From Bacillus sp. X1(2014) (GTDB lineage Bacteria; Bacillota; Bacilli; Bacillales_B; DSM-18226): a stretch of DNA of 64,000 nt. Shown in pieces: positions 16,718 to 25,025 of the stretch. Position 1 is the stretch's first letter. Every line of letters starts with the position of its first letter. Made by a program: the position numbers and the translations under genes. The notes beneath the pieces were generated by a model. The model did not search any database. It was not told the origin of the DNA and was given only the letters and a program-made list of their open reading frames with translations. The stretch is from positions 1 through 64,000 of the forward strand of contig NZ_VEED01000010.1 of NCBI RefSeq assembly GCF_007678255.1, written 5' to 3'.

Positions 16718-17785
16718 ATCGATTACTTAACCTGTTTTGGACCCATAAATCCACTTATTTTAGATGAAGATGTTTCAGAGGTTATGGTAAATGGACCTAA
16801 CCAGGTGTACTGTGAACGAAAAGGGAAATTAGTATTAACATCAGTACAATTCCGTGACAATGAACATGTCATGACTATGATCGACAGAATTCTTGCCCCA
16901 CTTGGATGGAGAATCGATGAAAGTTCGCCAATGGTAGATGCTAGGCTGCCTGATGGCTTACGAGTGAATGCCATCATTCCTCCCCTTGCATTAAATGGAC
17001 CATCCATTACTATCAGGAAATTTTCAAAGTATCCCTACCAAATTGAAGATTTAATCAACTTTGGGACAGTGACCGAGGAAATGGCATTTTTTCTAGATGC
17101 ATGCGTGAAAGCCCGGTTGAATATGTTTGTTAGCGGTGGCCCGGGGTCTGGTAAAACAACCACTTTGAATGCCCTTTCCAATTTTATTCCAGATGAAGAA
17201 AAAATCGTAACGGTTGAAGATGCAGCTGAAATTCAATTGGGACACGAGCATGTAATATCATTAGAGCTGCGACCTTCCGAAATAAAAGGTAAAAGGGCCA
17301 TTTCAATTCGGGATCTTTTCAAGAAATCGTTACGTATGAGACCTGACCGGGTTATTATCGGAGAAGTCCGTGGTGGAGAAGCGTTTGATATGCTTCAGGC
17401 AATGAATTCTGGCCATGATGGTTCACTTGCTGCAGGGCACTCATATAGTCCAAGGGATATGATTAGCCGCCTGGAAACAATGGTCCTTTTAGCCGGAGTG
17501 AATAATTCGATTAAAACCATACGAGAGCAAATTGCCGGCGCAATCGATGTAATTATACAGCAAACTCGTTTAATGGATGGAACAAGGAAAATTATCAATA
17601 TTACTGAAGTTCAAGGAATGGAAGGAGAAAATATCGTTCTGCAAGATATCTTTTCATTTAAACAAAAAGGACTTAATTCTGAGGGGAAAATTATTGGACA
17701 ACTTATATCTACCGGTGTCCGCCCCAAATTCTATGATCGCCTAGAGGCATCTGGGATTCATATTCCGGCGTCATTGTTTAAATAA
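16718..17785 (+). CDS. CpaF/TadA-type secretion ATPase, short form, non-ATG start
   Basis: A GspE/VirB11 superfamily ATPase of the CpaF branch, which powers Tad/Flp pilus assembly or related secretion at the membrane. Read from codon 16718 it is 355 residues. Visible motifs are ILDEDVSEVMVNGP, the DARLPDGLRVN block, Walker A GGPGSGKTTT, VEDAAEIQL, Walker B IIGEVRGGEAFDMLQAMN and the His box GHSYSPRD; the C-terminus is intact. The roughly 100-residue N-terminal domain of usual CpaF is missing. GGAGG (16704-16708) points, at 9 nt, to ATC 16718. The first ATG (16784) would remove conserved core. The frame is closed by TGA at 16709. No tadB, tadC or pilin gene follows. Confidence 0.75.
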   Translation: MDYLTCFGPINPLILDEDVSEVMVNGPNQVYCERKGKLVLTSVQFRDNEHVMTMIDRILAPLGWRIDESSPMVDARLPDGLRVNAIIPPLALNGPSITIRKFSKYPYQIEDLINFGTVTEEMAFFLDACVKARLNMFVSGGPGSGKTTTLNALSNFIPDEEKIVTVEDAAEIQLGHEHVISLELRPSEIKGKRAISIRDLFKKSLRMRPDRVIIGEVRGGEAFDMLQAMNSGHDGSLAAGHSYSPRDMISRLETMVLLAGVNNSIKTIREQIAGAIDVIIQQTRLMDGTRKIINITEVQGMEGENIVLQDIFSFKQKGLNSEGKIIGQLISTGVRPKFYDRLEASGIHIPASLFK

Positions 17786-17823
17786 AGTAAGGTAATAAAA
17801 GGCATTAATTTTGTATAGTAGGG

Positions 17824-17858
17824 GCTGAATTTCCTTTTCTTAGGGTTCGGCTTTTTTT
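17824..17858 (+). terminator. Terminator of the cpaF-like gene
   Basis: A 9-bp stem with G-T pairs (17824-17832 with 17843-17851) is followed by seven T. The remainder of the 306-bp gap 17786-18091 holds only AT-rich sequence, a TTCAAG/CTTGAA dyad and the yisL promoter region. Confidence 0.7.
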
Positions 17859-18091
17859 GTTCACTAAATTTGTTCGAGGGATTTGTCTCTTTGTGATTAA
17901 AAGGAAGTAACAATTGAAAAAATTGGGACGCTGAAAAATACTATTCAAGAATAAAGCTATACTTGAAAAATAATTTATAGCATTCTTCTGTTTGTTGCTA
18001 TATTTTACTTCCTTTTTTTCGTTTTTATTAAAGGTTTATGGTATGATAAATTTCGATATATATGAAATTTCATACTTAAGGAGGAACTATA

Positions 18092-18448
18092 TTGATTCAC
18101 GGACATATCACGGCTTGGCTTTTAGCATTAATCTTATTTGTTGTGGCACTTTTTTTACATAAGGGTGGAAAAGAAAAAGGTGCAAAAATTGTTAAAATGA
18201 TTTTACGAGTATTATATTTGCTTATTATTGCAACAGGTGTAGGACTTCTATTTTCGGTTTACAAAATTGATGTATGGTATGTTTTAAAAGCGGTTGTCGG
18301 ACTGTGGGTAATCGGATTATTTGAAATGATCCTTAGCCGAGTGGCTAATAACAGAAGAACTTCTGTATTTTGGATTCAGTTTGTCGTTGCATGGGTTCTT
18401 GTTTTATATCTAGGTGGAAGATTGCCAATGTCATTTTTAAACCCATAA
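18092..18448 (+). CDS. yisL: DUF1516 membrane protein YisL
   Basis: 118 residues, four hydrophobic helices and almost no loops, starting (TTG) MIHGHITAWLLALILF. Length and sequence match B. subtilis YisL (DUF1516). AAGGAGG lies 7 nt from the TTG and no ATG is available nearby. The conserved segment GAKIVKMILRVLYLLIIATG is visible. The function is unknown. A terminator follows, making it monocistronic. Confidence 0.85.
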   Translation: MIHGHITAWLLALILFVVALFLHKGGKEKGAKIVKMILRVLYLLIIATGVGLLFSVYKIDVWYVLKAVVGLWVIGLFEMILSRVANNRRTSVFWIQFVVAWVLVLYLGGRLPMSFLNP

Positions 18449-18467
18449 TTTTAATGTTTCTTGTAAA

Positions 18468-18500
18468 GGCTGTCGAACAATTCGGCAGTCTTTTATATTT
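18468..18500 (+). terminator. Terminator of yisL
   Basis: A 10-bp stem (18468-18477 with 18481-18490, loop CAA) is followed by TTTTATATTT. Confidence 0.65.
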
Positions 18501-18576
18501 GCAAAAATGATAAACAACGTGACAACTGCTTAGTTTGGTTTTAATATTGAAATTAGTAGAGAGGAGAGGGATCCAT

Positions 18577-18849
18577 ATGCTCGTAAAAGTGTTTGCTAAT
18601 CTCCGGCAAATTTGTGGTGGGGTAACGGTTGACGTTCAGCCAGATGGTGAAAGAGTAATAGATGTACTGGATAAAATGATTGAGATGTTTCCGCCTTTAA
18701 GAGATGAAATCTTTACAGCAGAAAAGGAACTTCTACCATTTGTTCATGTCTACGTAAATGGGAGAAATATTATCCATCTCGATGACCTAGAAACGAAAGT
18801 AAACGAGAAGGATCAATTTGCTCTATTTCCGCCAGTAGCAGGTGGGTAA
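18577..18849 (+). CDS. MoaD/ThiS-family sulfur carrier protein
   Basis: 90 residues with the beta-grasp ubiquitin-like pattern: MLVKVFANLRQICGG, a helix (VIDVLDKMIEMFPPLRDEIF), VHVYVNGRNI, LFPPVAGG. The C-terminal Gly-Gly is the site adenylated by MoeB and converted to thiocarboxylate to donate sulfur to the pterin dithiolene. Genomic position beside an aldehyde:ferredoxin oxidoreductase and a MoeB suggests a carrier for the tungsten-pterin cofactor. ATG 18577 has GGAGAGGG upstream. The next gene starts 1 nt after its stop, so they are co-translated. Confidence 0.85.
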   Translation: MLVKVFANLRQICGGVTVDVQPDGERVIDVLDKMIEMFPPLRDEIFTAEKELLPFVHVYVNGRNIIHLDDLETKVNEKDQFALFPPVAGG

Positions 18850-18850
18850 T

Positions 18851-19123
18851 ATGGAAATACGAGAATTAGAATTTCGTGGGATAGGGATTGAACATCTAGG
18901 TATGTATTTTGAAGAATTAGGTGCCAAACCAGTGACTGACAAGTTCCCTTACATTTATGAAACGGAAAACTGGAGCGGATATATACTTTCGGAAGAGGAA
19001 ATTTCATTTACTTCAAGTTTTAAAGTTAATAAAGTCAAAGTTCGTTTTTGTGCAAATGAAGCTCAAACTCTTGATGAATTAATCAAAAATTACCGCTATA
19101 AAACAACTAGAATAGGGGGTTAA
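18851..19123 (+). CDS. Small protein downstream of MoaD, possibly MoaD-related C-terminal (DUF1952-like), ending Gly-Gly
   Basis: 90 residues starting MEIRELEFRGIGIEHLGMYFEELGA, with KFPYIYETENWSGYILSEEEISFTSSF and KVNKVKVRFCANEA, ending TTRIGG. The central pattern recalls the C-terminal domain of thermophile MoaD-related proteins (DUF1952), where it is fused to a ThiS domain; here the two are separate adjacent genes. This assignment is from memory of the family and uncertain. Notably it also ends in Gly-Gly, like a ubiquitin-like carrier. AGGTGGG gives the ribosome site. It is convergent with the AOR gene. Confidence 0.6.
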   Translation: MEIRELEFRGIGIEHLGMYFEELGAKPVTDKFPYIYETENWSGYILSEEEISFTSSFKVNKVKVRFCANEAQTLDELIKNYRYKTTRIGG

Positions 19124-19128
19124 CCTCT

Positions 19129-19172
19129 ATCAAAAAAGCTTCAGCACCTTTATGGGCAGAAGCTTTTTTGAT
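19129..19172. terminator. Bidirectional terminator between the moaD pair and aor
   Basis: A 14-bp perfect stem (19129-19142 with 19159-19172) with A-tract and T-tract arms. Confidence 0.85.
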
Positions 19173-19179
19173 ATTTTTC

Positions 19180-21012
19180 TTAGACTGTTTGCTTTACTTC
19201 AGGATCGATAATACCCAATTCACGAAGTTTCTCATCTGTGACGAGGCCGTCTTTCCAGCCGCGAACTTGGTAATATTCTTCAAGCATGATATCCATTCGG
19301 CTAACATGACCTGCACTGTTTCCAGATGCTGGTTCTTCCGTAAAACGTTTTGGCAGGAAGTCGTCCTCGCGTTTATTAAAACCAGCTAGGTTATTGTAAT
19401 AACGTTCAAGATTATAGATTCTCTCCCCAGCCTTCATCACATCCTCAGCAGTAAGCTGATTTCCTGTCATTGCACTATATTGCTCAGCATAATGCTCTGC
19501 GTTTTCAGAGAAGGAGGAGAACTTACAAATATTCATAGAATCGGAGAATGCTAGCATGTCTTGGAATACCTTTAATAATTCGCCTTTGCCTTCTGGCTTT
19601 AAGCGGTCAGTTGGTTCAGGGATACCGGCTATTTCACTGGCAACTGTGTATCCGCGCAGATGGCAGGCACCGCGGTTACTTGTTGCATAACCAAGTCCAA
19701 TACCTTGAATTCCACGTGGGTCATATGCAGGGATAGACTGACCTTTAACAGACATGGACAGTTCAGGTGTTCCCCAAGCTGCTGCTGCACGTGCTGGTCC
19801 TTCCGCAAGAATCCCCCCGAAGCCTTCACGATGTGCAATCTTCTTGGTTAAATCAATCATAGAATCGGCATCACCCCAGATTAATTCCTCTGAAATGATT
19901 CCTTTTTCATAAGCTTCCATTGTAACAGAGAAGCAGTGGCCCAGTTCAATTGTATCTAGACCATATTCATTACAACGGTCGATCATATATGAAATCGCTT
20001 CTGCATCACTTAGTAAACAGTTTGAACCAAGTGACCAGGCAGATTCAAATTCAATACTTTCTACACGAGTTTTGTATTTGCCATCTTTTACTTCTACTTC
20101 GATTTTACAGCCAACAGGGCAGGCATGGCATGTATTATTGGCTACACGTAAATTCGTGTTATAATATTCACCGCTATGTTTCTCTGCTTCATCCCAGTGT
20201 GTTAGTTGGGAATTCTTAGTTGGAAGCGCTCCCACTTCATTGATTAAGTTAGTTAATACATTTGTTCCATATACGGATAATCCACCTTTATTAGGTGCAG
20301 TTAAGCCCCCATCAAGGATTGCTTTGACGGCTTTTTTATTAGCATCTTTGTAATCAGTATCCAATTTTGGCTGCGGCATATTGCCTTTTTGAGGAGCTTT
20401 AATGACAATCGCTTTTAACTTTTTAAAGCCTGCAACTGCAGCAGTACCACCGCGGCCTGCTGCCCGGTCATGCTCATTAATAAATGCGGCAAAGCGTACA
20501 GTGTTTTCACCCGCTTGACCAATAGTCATTACACTTAGATCTGTTTCTCCATGTTCATCTTTCATCGCTTGGATAAAAGCTCTAGTACTAGTTCCCCATA
20601 AGTTAGATGCATCGCGAAGCTCTGCTTTGCCATCTTCAATTAATAGGTATACAGGCTTGTCGCTTTTTCCTGAAAAAATAATATTATCCACACCAGCCCA
20701 CTTTAGACGTGCTGCTGTCCATCCACCAATGTGAGAATCTGTAACTGTGCCAGTTAAAGGTGATTTTGTAACAACACAAAGGCGTCCGCTCATGGAAGAA
20801 CGTGAACCTGTGACAGGACCTGTCATGATACATAGGATGTTTTCTGCAGATAAGGGCTCGACTTCAGGGCCGTTATCTAACACATACTTAACCCCAAGGC
20901 CGCGGCCGCCTATGTACTTTTTTGCATCCGCTTCATTTATTTCTCGGTAATTAACTACCCCATTTGTTAAATCGACCAATACTTCTTTGTTATTAAAACC
21001 GCCTAAATTCAA
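19180..21012 (-). CDS. aor: Aldehyde:ferredoxin oxidoreductase (tungsten pterin enzyme)
   Basis: A 610-residue member of the AOR family (Pyrococcus AOR 605), oxidising aldehydes to acids with ferredoxin via a bis-molybdopterin tungsten site. The N-terminal pterin domain includes YIGGRGLGVKYV and the GPVTGS...SGR block. The [4Fe-4S] ligands are Cys295, Cys298, Cys302 (CHACPVGC) and Cys496 (DSMNICKFS). The cofactor contacts AGRGGTAAV and DPRG are intact. Start TTG 21012 is supported by GGAGGGG at 7 nt and by the conserved opening GGFNNKEVLVDL. Cytoplasmic, oxygen-sensitive in known cases. Substrate unknown. A 12-bp inverted repeat lies in its upstream region. Confidence 0.9.
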   Translation of the reverse strand: MNLGGFNNKEVLVDLTNGVVNYREINEADAKKYIGGRGLGVKYVLDNGPEVEPLSAENILCIMTGPVTGSRSSMSGRLCVVTKSPLTGTVTDSHIGGWTAARLKWAGVDNIIFSGKSDKPVYLLIEDGKAELRDASNLWGTSTRAFIQAMKDEHGETDLSVMTIGQAGENTVRFAAFINEHDRAAGRGGTAAVAGFKKLKAIVIKAPQKGNMPQPKLDTDYKDANKKAVKAILDGGLTAPNKGGLSVYGTNVLTNLINEVGALPTKNSQLTHWDEAEKHSGEYYNTNLRVANNTCHACPVGCKIEVEVKDGKYKTRVESIEFESAWSLGSNCLLSDAEAISYMIDRCNEYGLDTIELGHCFSVTMEAYEKGIISEELIWGDADSMIDLTKKIAHREGFGGILAEGPARAAAAWGTPELSMSVKGQSIPAYDPRGIQGIGLGYATSNRGACHLRGYTVASEIAGIPEPTDRLKPEGKGELLKVFQDMLAFSDSMNICKFSSFSENAEHYAEQYSAMTGNQLTAEDVMKAGERIYNLERYYNNLAGFNKREDDFLPKRFTEEPASGNSAGHVSRMDIMLEEYYQVRGWKDGLVTDEKLRELGIIDPEVKQTV

Positions 21013-21051
21013 AGTTTTTCCCCTCCAATTCTAATTTTAAGGATTAGATAT

Positions 21052-21089
21052 GAATCTCTTATAATATTAGAAAATGGTATAAGAGATTC
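21052..21089 (-). promoter_or_regulatory. Inverted repeat upstream of aor (candidate operator or leader hairpin)
   Basis: GAATCTCTTATA (21052-21063) and TATAAGAGATTC (21078-21089) are perfect 12-bp inverted repeats 14 bp apart, 40-77 bp upstream of the aor start. They could be the binding site of a dimeric regulator or an RNA hairpin. They do not match the Fnr consensus. Confidence 0.5.
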
Positions 21090-21221
21090 CTTCCAAAATT
21101 ATACTTAAACCTATTTTTTATTATATATCTTTTTAATTATTTTTAAAATTAAATAATTTGTAAACAACAACAATAATTAATAATTTGGTAAGATAATAGT
21201 AGTTTGGAAAAGAGGTGTAAT

Positions 21222-22250
21222 ATGAGTGATTTAGAACGCTATTCGAGACAGATTCTTTTTCAACGCATTGGGGAGACAGGTCAAATAAAATTATTGAATA
21301 GTAAAGTGGCCATTGTGGGAGTAGGAGCACTTGGCACGGTGATTGCGAACCATCTTGTCCGTTCAGGGCTGGGCTATATCCGTTTAATTGATCGGGATTT
21401 GGTTGAATTTTCAAATCTGCAGCGTCAGACGCTCTTTGATGAGGAGGATGCAAGCTTACAGCTTCCAAAAGTCATCGCTGCACAAAAAAGGTTAAAAAAA
21501 ATAAATTCATCTGTTACCATTGATGCACATATCACTGATATAAACCTGGATAATGCAGAAGAATTATTAACAGGAATGGATTGCATCGTAGATGGCACCG
21601 ATAATTTTATGACACGCTTCTTAATCAATGATGTAGCTGTTAAGTATCGAGTTCCCTGGGTTCATGGGGCTGCTGTTAGCTCTAGAGGGATGTTTACTTC
21701 CATAATACCAGGAAAAACACCTTGTTATCGCTGTCTCTTTCCAAATGTTCCAACTGGGACAGGGGAAACTTGCGATACCGTTGGTGTATTGTCACCGTTA
21801 ACAGATATTATTGGTTCATTTCAAGCCCTTGAGGCAATCAAAATATTAATTGGGGAAAAGACTACACCTAATTTAGAACAAATTGATATTTGGGATTATT
21901 CCACCATGCAAATGGATATTTCCGAGGGGAGAAATCCTCATTGTCCAACATGTGTGAACCATCAATTTGATTTTCTCGATCGATCCTCAGAGCAGCAGAT
22001 AGCTTTTACAACACTTTGCGGGCGTAATACCGTTCAAATTAATCCACGAAATAAACCCGAATTGGATATACGAAAGTTAGCCGCGAATCTTAAGAAAAGT
22101 GGCAATGTATCGGGAAATGACTATTTGCTCCGCTTTTCTCCAGATGTAGATATTTCAATTGTTGTGTTTAAGGATGCACGTGTATTGATTCATGGAACTA
22201 ATGATGTGGTCAAAGCAAAATTGCTTTATTCCAAATATATCGGGAACTAA
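21222..22250 (+). CDS. moeB: MoeB/ThiF-type adenylyltransferase
   Basis: 342 residues, E1-like enzyme that adenylates the C-terminal Gly-Gly of MoaD or ThiS. Rossmann ATP site VGVGALGT, then RYSRQILF at the start, DGTDNFMTRFLINDVA, zinc cysteines in CYRC and HCPTC, and the conserved active-site Cys in GETCDTVG. A C-terminal extension after about residue 265 (DIRKLAANLK...VVFKDARVLIHGTND) is common in Bacillus MoeB. ATG 21222 is preferred over an upstream TTG because AGAGGTG precedes it. It is divergent from aor, and with the MoaD-like gene suggests a dedicated cofactor sulfur-transfer set. Confidence 0.88.
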   Translation: MSDLERYSRQILFQRIGETGQIKLLNSKVAIVGVGALGTVIANHLVRSGLGYIRLIDRDLVEFSNLQRQTLFDEEDASLQLPKVIAAQKRLKKINSSVTIDAHITDINLDNAEELLTGMDCIVDGTDNFMTRFLINDVAVKYRVPWVHGAAVSSRGMFTSIIPGKTPCYRCLFPNVPTGTGETCDTVGVLSPLTDIIGSFQALEAIKILIGEKTTPNLEQIDIWDYSTMQMDISEGRNPHCPTCVNHQFDFLDRSSEQQIAFTTLCGRNTVQINPRNKPELDIRKLAANLKKSGNVSGNDYLLRFSPDVDISIVVFKDARVLIHGTNDVVKAKLLYSKYIGN

Positions 22251-22263
22251 ATGAATTCAAATG

Positions 22264-22293
22264 AAAAAGGCGTGGATGCCCATGCCTTTTTTT
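22264..22293. terminator. Bidirectional terminator between moeB and yisN
   Basis: A 12-bp stem with one G-T pair (22264-22275 with 22280-22291), A-tract and T-tract flanked, between convergent genes. Confidence 0.75.
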
Positions 22294-22857
22294 CTATGAA
22301 ATCATTTTCTCTATCACTAATCGTTTTCCCGTATTTAATGTAAATTCAAACCGATCATTCACTTTTTCGTAATAACAAAAATGGTGTTGGACATTGCAAA
22401 TTTGTTCTTGATTATCGAAGACTAAAAAATTTACCCCATCCTTGCGATTTTCATCCGATAAGAATGATAAATGATTATAACAATAGATGCAATCGTAAAT
22501 AGAAAAGTTTAAGGAGTTTAAAGTGGTAACAAATTGAAAAAAGGCATCATCATTTATCCCATCTAAAAGCCTTTCAAGTGAATAGACTAAATGTTTCCTA
22601 ATCCTGACTAAATCATGATTACGAAGCATGGTTGCTTCGTTTCCAATTCTGATTTTTCCTGTTTCATACAATTTACCTCTCTTCCAACGGTTCATTCGGA
22701 AGACTTCAATTTCTTGCTGAAGGTAATCATCTAACATTTCAGCTTCTTCCGTTTCCTCATCAAAGAAGATCCATTGTTCATTAATTTGTTCAACAGTTCC
22801 TTCAGTGTAGGCTCTTTCTTGAAAATCGTATAGTCTCATTCGTTGTTGTCGATTCAT
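22294..22857 (-). CDS. yisN: YisN-like protein (DUF2777)
   Basis: 187 residues, soluble, starting MNRQQRMRLYDFQERAYTEG. Aromatic and charged, with ERLLDGINDDAFFQFVTTLNSLNFSIYDCIYCYNHLSF; the CIYC pair could bind metal. No catalytic signature is recognised. The assignment to the YisN/DUF2777 family rests on resemblance and on its position directly before asnO, as in B. subtilis. GGAGG is 6 nt from the ATG. Function unknown. Confidence 0.65.
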   Translation of the reverse strand: MNRQQRMRLYDFQERAYTEGTVEQINEQWIFFDEETEEAEMLDDYLQQEIEVFRMNRWKRGKLYETGKIRIGNEATMLRNHDLVRIRKHLVYSLERLLDGINDDAFFQFVTTLNSLNFSIYDCIYCYNHLSFLSDENRKDGVNFLVFDNQEQICNVQHHFCYYEKVNDRFEFTLNTGKRLVIEKMIS

Positions 22858-23062
22858 TATTAACCTCCGTGCCAGATGATATCATATTCTTTTTAGACAT
22901 CTTCATGGGATTTTATAACTGAAAAATAAATTATCTTAAAATCTGACTTCCTTATGCAGCCTTCCGCTTTTCTTTTTGGACAATTAACCATTTCCTATGG
23001 GCTGAATACTATAAAACATGATTCATGTACAGTAGTTCTGTTAATGAGGAGTGTGAAAGGAA

Positions 23063-24910
23063 ATGTGTGGCATTACAGGCTGGATTAATTTTGATAGGTC
23101 ACTCAAAAACGAAGTAGAAACACTGACCAAAATGACAAATACTCTGGCAAAAAGAGGCCCTGATGAAACAAACATCTGGTCTGATGCAAATGTTGCTTTT
23201 GGTCATAAAAGACTGATTGTTGTTGACCCTGAAGGGGGAAGACAGCCAATGTCCAAACAAAAAGACGGATATAATTACACCATTTGCTATAATGGGGAAT
23301 TGTATAATACAGAAGATATCCGCAAAGTTCTCCATACTAAAGGATATTCATTTAAAGGTCATTCTGATACAGAAGTTCTATTATCTGCCTATATAGAATG
23401 GGCGGAAGAGTGTGTAAATTATTTGAACGGAATTTATGCATTTGCTGTCTGGGATAGCAAAAGGGAGCACCTCTTTATAGGCCGAGATCGCTTAGGAGTA
23501 AAACCATTATTCTTCAGGGAACATGAGAAAGGTCTTTTATTCGCTTCTGAAACCAAGGCTATTTTAGCCCATCCAGAAGTCAAAACTGAAATCAATCAAG
23601 AAGGTCTTGCTGAAATCTTTGGAATTGGGCCTTCTAGATCACCAGGTTCCGGGGTCTTTAAAGGAATAAATGAACTTAGACCGGCACATGCTCTAACATT
23701 TTCAAAGAATGGTCTAAAAATTTGGCGTTATTGGAATGTAAAAAGTGAAGAACATAAGGACAGCGTGGAGGAGACCGCTGAAAAGGTCCGCTATTTAGTA
23801 ACAGATGCTGTAACGAGGCAGCTTGTTTCGGATGTTCCATTAAGTACCTTTTTGTCTGGCGGTTTAGATTCAAGCATCATCACGGCGATTGCTGCAAAGG
23901 GTTTTCAGGACCAAAACAAAGGGCAGCTCCACACCTACTCCATTGATTATGAAGGTAATGACAAATATTTTTCCTCAACAGAATTCCAACCAGATGCTGA
24001 TGGAAAATTTATTCAAATGATTACGGATAAATTTAAGACCATTCACCATAATAAAATAATTACTCAGGAGCAATTGGTGAATGATTTGGTGGAAGCGACC
24101 CATGTAAGAGACCTTCCAGGGATGGCAGATGTTGACTCCTCATTACTTTGGTTTTGTAAGGAAATCAAACAGGATTTTGTTGTTAGCCTATCCGGGGAAT
24201 GTGCAGATGAAATTTTCGGCGGGTACCCTTGGTTCCATCGAAAACAAGATTTAGACCGGCCAGGGTTTCCGTGGATGCGGTCATTAGCAGAACGACAAAA
24301 TTTGTTGAAATCACATTGGCAGGATAAACTTAAATTGAATGATTACGTAATGGAAAAGTATTATCAGGCTACCGCTGAAACGCCAAGATTAGATGGTGAA
24401 AGCGTGGAAGAAACAAAACGTAGAGAATTATTTTATATTAATATGATTAGCTTTATGACTACATTGCTTGATCGGAAAGACCGGATGAGCATGGGTGCAA
24501 GTCTCGAAGTCAGGGTTCCATTTGCTGATCACCGCCTGGTTGAATATGTGTGGAATATCCCGTGGGAAATTAAAATGTATCGTGGGAGAGAAAAAGGAAT
24601 TCTCCGAAAAGCATTTGAAGGTATTTTACCAGAGGAAGTATTGTATCGGAAAAAAAGCCCGTATCCGAAGACACACAATCCTGCTTATACCACTGCTGTC
24701 CAAAAACAGGTGGAGAATATTTTAAAGGATAAATCCTCTGCATTACATGAATTCTTTAATAAAGAGCAACTTGAAAATATTGTGAAGTCTGGTGGGAATT
24801 CATTTCAAGAACCTTGGTTTGGCCAATTGATGACAGGTCCTCAATTATTGGCGTACCTTGTGCAACTGCACACATGGTTCAAGGATTATAATATTAACAT
24901 AGTGAATTAG
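23063..24910 (+). CDS. asnO: Glutamine-hydrolysing asparagine synthetase AsnO
   Basis: 615 residues, class-II asparagine synthetase: Asp + Gln + ATP to Asn + Glu + AMP + PPi. The N-terminal Ntn glutaminase starts at Met-Cys2 (MCGITGW), Cys2 being the nucleophile; KRGPDE and the CYNGELYN block follow. The synthetase domain has the PP-loop motif LSGGLDSS and the conserved SLSGECADEIFGGYPW. Position after yisN matches B. subtilis asnO, which is sporulation-expressed there. AGGAGTG precedes the start. A perfect palindromic terminator follows. Confidence 0.93.
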   Translation: MCGITGWINFDRSLKNEVETLTKMTNTLAKRGPDETNIWSDANVAFGHKRLIVVDPEGGRQPMSKQKDGYNYTICYNGELYNTEDIRKVLHTKGYSFKGHSDTEVLLSAYIEWAEECVNYLNGIYAFAVWDSKREHLFIGRDRLGVKPLFFREHEKGLLFASETKAILAHPEVKTEINQEGLAEIFGIGPSRSPGSGVFKGINELRPAHALTFSKNGLKIWRYWNVKSEEHKDSVEETAEKVRYLVTDAVTRQLVSDVPLSTFLSGGLDSSIITAIAAKGFQDQNKGQLHTYSIDYEGNDKYFSSTEFQPDADGKFIQMITDKFKTIHHNKIITQEQLVNDLVEATHVRDLPGMADVDSSLLWFCKEIKQDFVVSLSGECADEIFGGYPWFHRKQDLDRPGFPWMRSLAERQNLLKSHWQDKLKLNDYVMEKYYQATAETPRLDGESVEETKRRELFYINMISFMTTLLDRKDRMSMGASLEVRVPFADHRLVEYVWNIPWEIKMYRGREKGILRKAFEGILPEEVLYRKKSPYPKTHNPAYTTAVQKQVENILKDKSSALHEFFNKEQLENIVKSGGNSFQEPWFGQLMTGPQLLAYLVQLHTWFKDYNINIVN

Positions 24911-24977
24911 GTTTGATTTTTTAATAAAACAAAGAATTTAAATTTGGAATAAAAATTGGATTAGATTAAAATAGTGT

Positions 24978-25006
24978 AGGGAAGAGGATATCCTCTTCCC
25001 TTTTTT
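24978..25006 (+). terminator. Terminator of asnO
   Basis: AGGGAAGAGGAT-ATCCTCTTCCCT is a perfect dyad followed by six T, directly before the ribosome site of the next gene. Confidence 0.8.
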
Positions 25007-25025
25007 AGAGGAGGATATAACTATT

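Noticed and set aside
16784..17785. Taking ATG 16784 as the CpaF start
   Set aside because: No ribosome site precedes it and it would drop conserved core residues, whereas GGAGG points to codon 16718.
18480..18577. Fnr box upstream of the MoaD-like gene (CGTGACAACTGCTTAG)
   Set aside because: Only GTGA is right; the other half does not fit and there is no -10 at the right spacing.
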